Assembly: GCA_947503335.1 (NCBI GenBank)
Contig: CANNCY010000001.1
Location: 496,001 to 560,000, forward strand
Origin: an uncultured Pseudomonadales bacterium
GTDB taxonomy: Bacteria > Pseudomonadota > Gammaproteobacteria > Pseudomonadales > CANNCY01
DNA: 64,000 nt
Direction: 5' to 3'
Translations under genes and position numbers: made by a program
Shown here: positions 60,796 through 64,000 of the stretch, piece by piece
Layout of the letters: the number at the start of each line of letters is the position of its first letter
Numbering within the stretch: the first letter of the stretch is position 1
The notes under the pieces: model-generated
What the model was told of the DNA's origin: nothing
What the model saw: the letters and a program-made list of their open reading frames with translations, nothing else
Databases searched by the model: none

Positions 60796-61135
60796 CCATC
60801 AGCTGCCGCCAATTCCGGCAAAAAGATATTTCACTATCGGTGAGGTCTCTGAGCTGTGTGCTGTAAAGCCGCACGTGTTGCGCTATTGGGAGCAAGAGTT
60901 TCCACAGCTTGAGCCGGTTAAGCGTCGTGGCAATCGTCGCTACTATCAGCGCACTGATGTCGATATTATCCGAACGATCTATTCATTGCTTTATGAGCAG
61001 GGGTTTACTATTGGCGGAGCTCGTCAGCAGTTAGATCAGATGCGCGGAAAGCGCGATAGTGTTAAATCGCAGGTTCTTGATATCAAAGGGTTAATCGGTG
61101 ATCTTGAAGTCGCCGCGGCTATTTTAAAAAGCTAA
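60776..61135 (+). CDS. MerR-family transcriptional regulator
   Basis: A 119-residue regulator with one winged helix-turn-helix of MerR type (about 18-85: [40 protein letters not shown]) and a short coiled C-terminus; no cysteine metal site is present. The start ATG 60776 lies within ihfA (20-base overlap) with AGAAGAG before it. The same pair, ihfA then a short MerR protein, is common in Pseudomonas-type genomes; the target is unknown. Confidence 0.9.
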   Translation: MLEPTNNHQLPPIPAKRYFTIGEVSELCAVKPHVLRYWEQEFPQLEPVKRRGNRRYYQRTDVDIIRTIYSLLYEQGFTIGGARQQLDQMRGKRDSVKSQVLDIKGLIGDLEVAAAILKS

Positions 61136-61144
61136 AAATTAGAC

Positions 61145-61172
61145 TTCACATTTTTCTTAAAGCGTGTATCAT
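61145..61172 (+). promoter_or_regulatory. tRNA-Pro promoter
   Basis: -35 TTCACA (61145-61150), 16-base spacer, -10 TATCAT (61167-61172), 13 bases before the mature tRNA. Confidence 0.6.
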
Positions 61173-61185
61173 GCATCAACCATTT

Positions 61186-61262
61186 CGGGGCGTAGCGCAG
61201 TCTGGTAGCGCACCACACTGGGGGTGTGGTGGTCGTAGGTTCAAATCCTGCCGTCCCGACCA
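61186..61262 (+). tRNA. tRNA-Pro (GGG)
   Basis: A 77-base tRNA with acceptor CGGGGCG pairing with CGTCCCG, anticodon loop CTGGGGG (anticodon GGG), GTTCAAATC T arm and encoded CCA. Confidence 0.96.
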
Positions 61263-61283
61263 TATAAGCCTTTTAAAGGCATT

Positions 61284-61312
61284 AAAAAAGCCCGCTTTAT
61301 AGCGGGCTTTTT
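61284..61312 (+). terminator. Terminator after tRNA-Pro
   Basis: A-run, AGCCCGCT/AGCGGGCT stem with short TTAT-type loop, T-run. Symmetric, so it may also serve the convergent membrane-protein gene. Confidence 0.93.
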
Positions 61313-61332
61313 CGTTTCGGCAGGTTAGCTTG

Positions 61333-62229
61333 TTATGTCGCGCCGCCGTTGATTGGGCCGTTACTGTTAGGTAGTTGGTTTTCAGAGATTTCTTCTTTCC
61401 ATTCGCTAATATTCATTTCGATAACGGCGAATCCAGCGATCCATACGAATTCATCCCAGGCGTATACAGGCTGCCCGGCCCAAATCCATGCAATAGAGAA
61501 CAGTACGATTAGGCTGTAAGCGATATGGCTCATGATACGCATTGTGCGTGCGGCAGGATGGTTGGTTTGGTTTTTCATTGCAAATGCAACGTTAACCTCA
61601 ATGGCGCCCATAATAACTAGCCAGCTAGTGATCTCTAGCAGGTCAATGTGGGCAAAGATGTGCTCCCAGAATATACCGTTTTCATTGGTAAGCACGCCGT
61701 CGACACTGCTTTGCCAAAGGTTCGTAGTAGGCATCGTGTTACAGGTTTCAAAGGTGATCGGCTCGTACGTTAATATGCCTAGCCACCAGTAGCCCTGGTC
61801 AGCAAAGTCGCAAGCACCAAGCGATTCTGCCATTTTGAATGGCACTTGGTATGAGTCAGCAAGCGCATTCGAATAAGAGAAGAGTGTATGACCAAGTGAT
61901 GCGTAGGCAAATACGCGAATAGCTCTCAGCCCCCAGGCCCATTGTTTGTTCCAGGTCTCGTCAGAGATTGAATAGGTTTCTAGCTCAAATACTATAATCA
62001 ATAACAGCCAAGCGAAGTAATCAATACTGGTTGTAAAGGCCGACATCAGATCTAAGAAGCTGTGCTCGGCGGGTAGGGTAGCTTTAGCGTTTTGTATATC
62101 TTGGTAGATATAGATTGAAAAATTGATCAGTAGTAGCCCGTAAATGGTCAGCTTGATCGTGTTGTAATGCTTTAGAGCCCAGTTACGCATACTGGTAAGG
62201 CTAACGGCCTGTGTCTCGGTTTGGTACAT
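61333..62229 (-). CDS. Unknown multi-pass membrane protein
   Basis: I do not recognise a family. I start at ATG 62229 (298 residues); upstream in-frame ATGs at 62286 and 62265 add unconvincing residues. At least five hydrophobic segments are visible, e.g. [17 protein letters not shown] near the start, [36 protein letters not shown] and [20 protein letters not shown]. Acidic residues sit within or beside several helices (FELET, AIEVN), and two cysteines lie in the long polar loop (GACDF, ETCNT). It is convergent with tRNA-Pro and divergent from plsB. Confidence 0.72.
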   Translation of the reverse strand: MYQTETQAVSLTSMRNWALKHYNTIKLTIYGLLLINFSIYIYQDIQNAKATLPAEHSFLDLMSAFTTSIDYFAWLLLIIVFELETYSISDETWNKQWAWGLRAIRVFAYASLGHTLFSYSNALADSYQVPFKMAESLGACDFADQGYWWLGILTYEPITFETCNTMPTTNLWQSSVDGVLTNENGIFWEHIFAHIDLLEITSWLVIMGAIEVNVAFAMKNQTNHPAARTMRIMSHIAYSLIVLFSIAWIWAGQPVYAWDEFVWIAGFAVIEMNISEWKEEISENQLPNSNGPINGGAT

Positions 62230-62348
62230 TCTTATATCTTTGTTATTTTTTACACCCGTTGTCATCGTACAAGCAAAAGCTGCCAATTGCTATCGAAAAG
62301 CCTCAGCTATCTTTATAATACGAGCCTAAAAATTATGATATTTAGTTC

Positions 62349-64000
62349 ATGACTCTTACATATTCGCTTAAATCCTTATTACTTAAGCCTTTTATTGCTG
62401 TTGAATCTGGCGCATCTTGGGCGAGCGTTAAAGATAGTTCGGATGTAATTTGGGTGTCGTCACAATCATGGGACACCGACCTTATTGCTATTCGTAAAGC
62501 CCGCCGCATCGAGTCAGATCTCGCTCTATATTCGTTTCGTAACTCGCGCTTCACTCGTAGTCTGTTGGCGCAAAAACTCTTGTCTCAGCGCGCCTCAGGT
62601 GATGTGCAGGTGCGCCCTATCTCTATCTTCTGGGGGCGGGCAAGCAGCAGTGGTCAGTCTGTATGGCGTACGATGTTTCAAGAAGGCTGGCGACTGCCCT
62701 CTCGATTTGGTCGTGCGTTCAAGGTTTTGGTGAATATCCGTCGTGCTTTTTGTGCTACTGCTGATGTTGTCACAATTGGGCAGCAACCAGAATTGGATGA
62801 TCAGGTATGGTTGCAGCAAGTACATGAGCAGCTTGATGCCATGTTCAAGGGCGAGCGCGAAGCTGTTATTGGGCCTGACTATTCGCATAGACGAGTCTTG
62901 GCAGAGCAGGTGTTGGCTGATAGTCGAGTTACCAATGAGATCGACAGGCAGGTAGAGCTAGGTGGCGATCGCCGCAAGCTCGAGGTGAAGGCACAGAAAT
63001 ACCTGTTTGAGATGGCTGCTGACTACTCGAACGCTATGGTTAGAGTCTTAGAGATATTACTCAATTGGGTTTGGGGTCGAATCTATGCGGGTGTTAAATC
63101 TTATGGTGTTGACCGGGTGCGCTCAGTAGCAGGTACTCACGAAGTCGTTTATGTACCTTGTCATCGCAGCCATATTGATTATTTATTGCTGTCGTTCGGT
63201 ATCTATCGTGAAGGTCTAATGCCGCCGCACATTGCTGCTGGTATTAATCTTAATCTACCTGTTGTAGGTAGTATGTTGCGCAGAGCTGGGGCGTTTTTTA
63301 TTCGCCGCCGAATTGCCGGTAACAAGCTTTATGCGCAGGTGTTAGAGGCTTATCTATCTGAAATGTGCTTTAAAGGCTATCCCCTTGAATACTTTATCGA
63401 AGGCGGGCGCAGCCGAACCGGTATGTTATTGCAGCCCAAAGCCGGTATGTTGGCGATGACTTTGCGCTCTAGTGCAGTTAAGCCCGGCAAGCCGCTAGCG
63501 TTTGTGCCTGTGTACTTTGGTTACGATAAGATAATTGAAAGTCATGCGTATATCGAAGAAATGTATGGGCGTGCTAAAAAGGCTGAATCAATAGGGCAGT
63601 TATTTAAGTCGTTGCGTATTCTTCGGTATAACTATGGCTCTGTGCAGGTGAACTTTGGCGAGCCGATATTTGAAGAAGCCTTAGATGGGCGCTTTGGTGA
63701 TGTTAAGCCTGATGATCGTGAGCGAACTGGCTTTTTGGCAAACACCATTATGCAGTCGATAAACAAGAATGCTGTGATTAGCTCGGCAAACTTGGTTGCT
63801 ACAGCGCTGTTGTCGCCGCAAAAACGTTCGATGCTAGAGAGCGAGTTATCAGTGTACCTCGAAATGCTTCGCGCCGTGGCTAAGGTATACAGCCCAGAAG
63901 TAATCGACGCCGAAAAAGGTAGCGAAGAGATTATTGCCCATTCTGAGGCGTTAGGGCTAATTCTGCGTAATCCACACGAGTTAGGAGATGTGCTCTATTT
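62349..64000 (+). CDS. plsB: Glycerol-3-phosphate 1-O-acyltransferase PlsB, 3' end missing
   Basis: The first 550 codons of the inner-membrane acyltransferase that starts phospholipid synthesis. The catalytic HRSHID motif (His272, Asp277), the GAFFIRRRIAGN segment, EYFIEGGRSRTGM and FVPVYFGYDKIIE are the four acyltransferase boxes. The gene runs off the window end (E. coli PlsB is about 800 residues). It is divergent from the membrane-protein gene, with 119 bases between. Confidence 0.97.
   Translation, partial: MTLTYSLKSLLLKPFIAVESGASWASVKDSSDVIWVSSQSWDTDLIAIRKARRIESDLALYSFRNSRFTRSLLAQKLLSQRASGDVQVRPISIFWGRASSSGQSVWRTMFQEGWRLPSRFGRAFKVLVNIRRAFCATADVVTIGQQPELDDQVWLQQVHEQLDAMFKGEREAVIGPDYSHRRVLAEQVLADSRVTNEIDRQVELGGDRRKLEVKAQKYLFEMAADYSNAMVRVLEILLNWVWGRIYAGVKSYGVDRVRSVAGTHEVVYVPCHRSHIDYLLLSFGIYREGLMPPHIAAGINLNLPVVGSMLRRAGAFFIRRRIAGNKLYAQVLEAYLSEMCFKGYPLEYFIEGGRSRTGMLLQPKAGMLAMTLRSSAVKPGKPLAFVPVYFGYDKIIESHAYIEEMYGRAKKAESIGQLFKSLRILRYNYGSVQVNFGEPIFEEALDGRFGDVKPDDRERTGFLANTIMQSINKNAVISSANLVATALLSPQKRSMLESELSVYLEMLRAVAKVYSPEVIDAEKGSEEIIAHSEALGLILRNPHELGDVLY

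Overview
The window is a gene-dense chromosomal segment of a gammaproteobacterium. No phage, insertion sequence or CRISPR array was seen. Gene order closely follows Pseudomonas-type chromosomes: che/parA-ccm, smc-zipA-ligA, scpA-scpB-rluB, mtaD-ubiG-mupP-yciK, gyrA-serC-pheA-tyrA-aroA-cmk-rpsA-ihfB-lapA-lapB-pyrF, uvrB, and thrS-infC-rpmI-rplT-pheS-pheT-ihfA. GC content looks moderate (roughly half, by eye). I infer a marine-type member of the Pseudomonadales/Cellvibrionales neighbourhood; genus cannot be told from the sequence.

Layout. 1-1515: end of a chemotaxis cluster (ParA-like, CheW, DUF2802). 1571-10088: cytochrome c maturation genes ccmABCDEFG and then ccmHI, split by an opposite-strand serine hydrolase and a tandemly duplicated tRNA-Asp/tRNA-Val pair. 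10199-17321: smc, zipA, ligA and two small unknown genes. 17355-18988: a hipBA toxin-antitoxin module with a visible promoter and dyad operator. 19158-25818 (minus): yciB, yciI, an SH3/coiled-coil membrane protein, a cyclophilin, pdxJ, a DUF2520 protein, an MltF-like lytic transglycosylase with two solute-binding domains, and a SpoU methyltransferase. 25854-30016 (plus): rnm, yciO, scpA, scpB, rluB. 30013-33833 (minus): a small unknown gene, yciK, mupP, ubiG, mtaD. 34016-46586 (plus): gyrA through comEA. 46583-51000: a lipoprotein, tRNA-Asn, uvrB, tRNA-Val and a beta-propeller protein. 51064-53286 (minus): monomeric isocitrate dehydrogenase. 53651-61135 (plus): thrS to the ihfA/MerR pair, then tRNA-Pro. 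61333-62229 (minus): an unknown multi-pass membrane protein. From 62349: plsB, cut by the window end.

How the genes work together. SMC (10199) and its partners ScpA/ScpB (27514, 28341) form the condensin complex from two separate loci; ZipA and LigA serve division and replication. The ccm genes are a System I cytochrome c maturation pathway. The gyrA-rpsA block joins serine and aromatic amino acid synthesis to replication and translation. Both IHF subunits are present, ihfB after rpsA and ihfA after pheT.

The most interesting signals are: (i) two anticodon-arm-like hairpins, each with CGU in the loop, just upstream of the thrS ribosome binding site; (ii) an AUC start codon for infC; (iii) a heptamer, GGGCGAG, that recurs far more often than expected and once occurs as an inverted pair after thrS, like a DNA-uptake or chromosome-organisation word; (iv) a 284-base tandem duplication of a tRNA-Asp/Val transcription unit inside the ccm locus; and (v) the double-sensor lytic transglycosylase. 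I did not find a clear new multi-gene defence or metabolic system.
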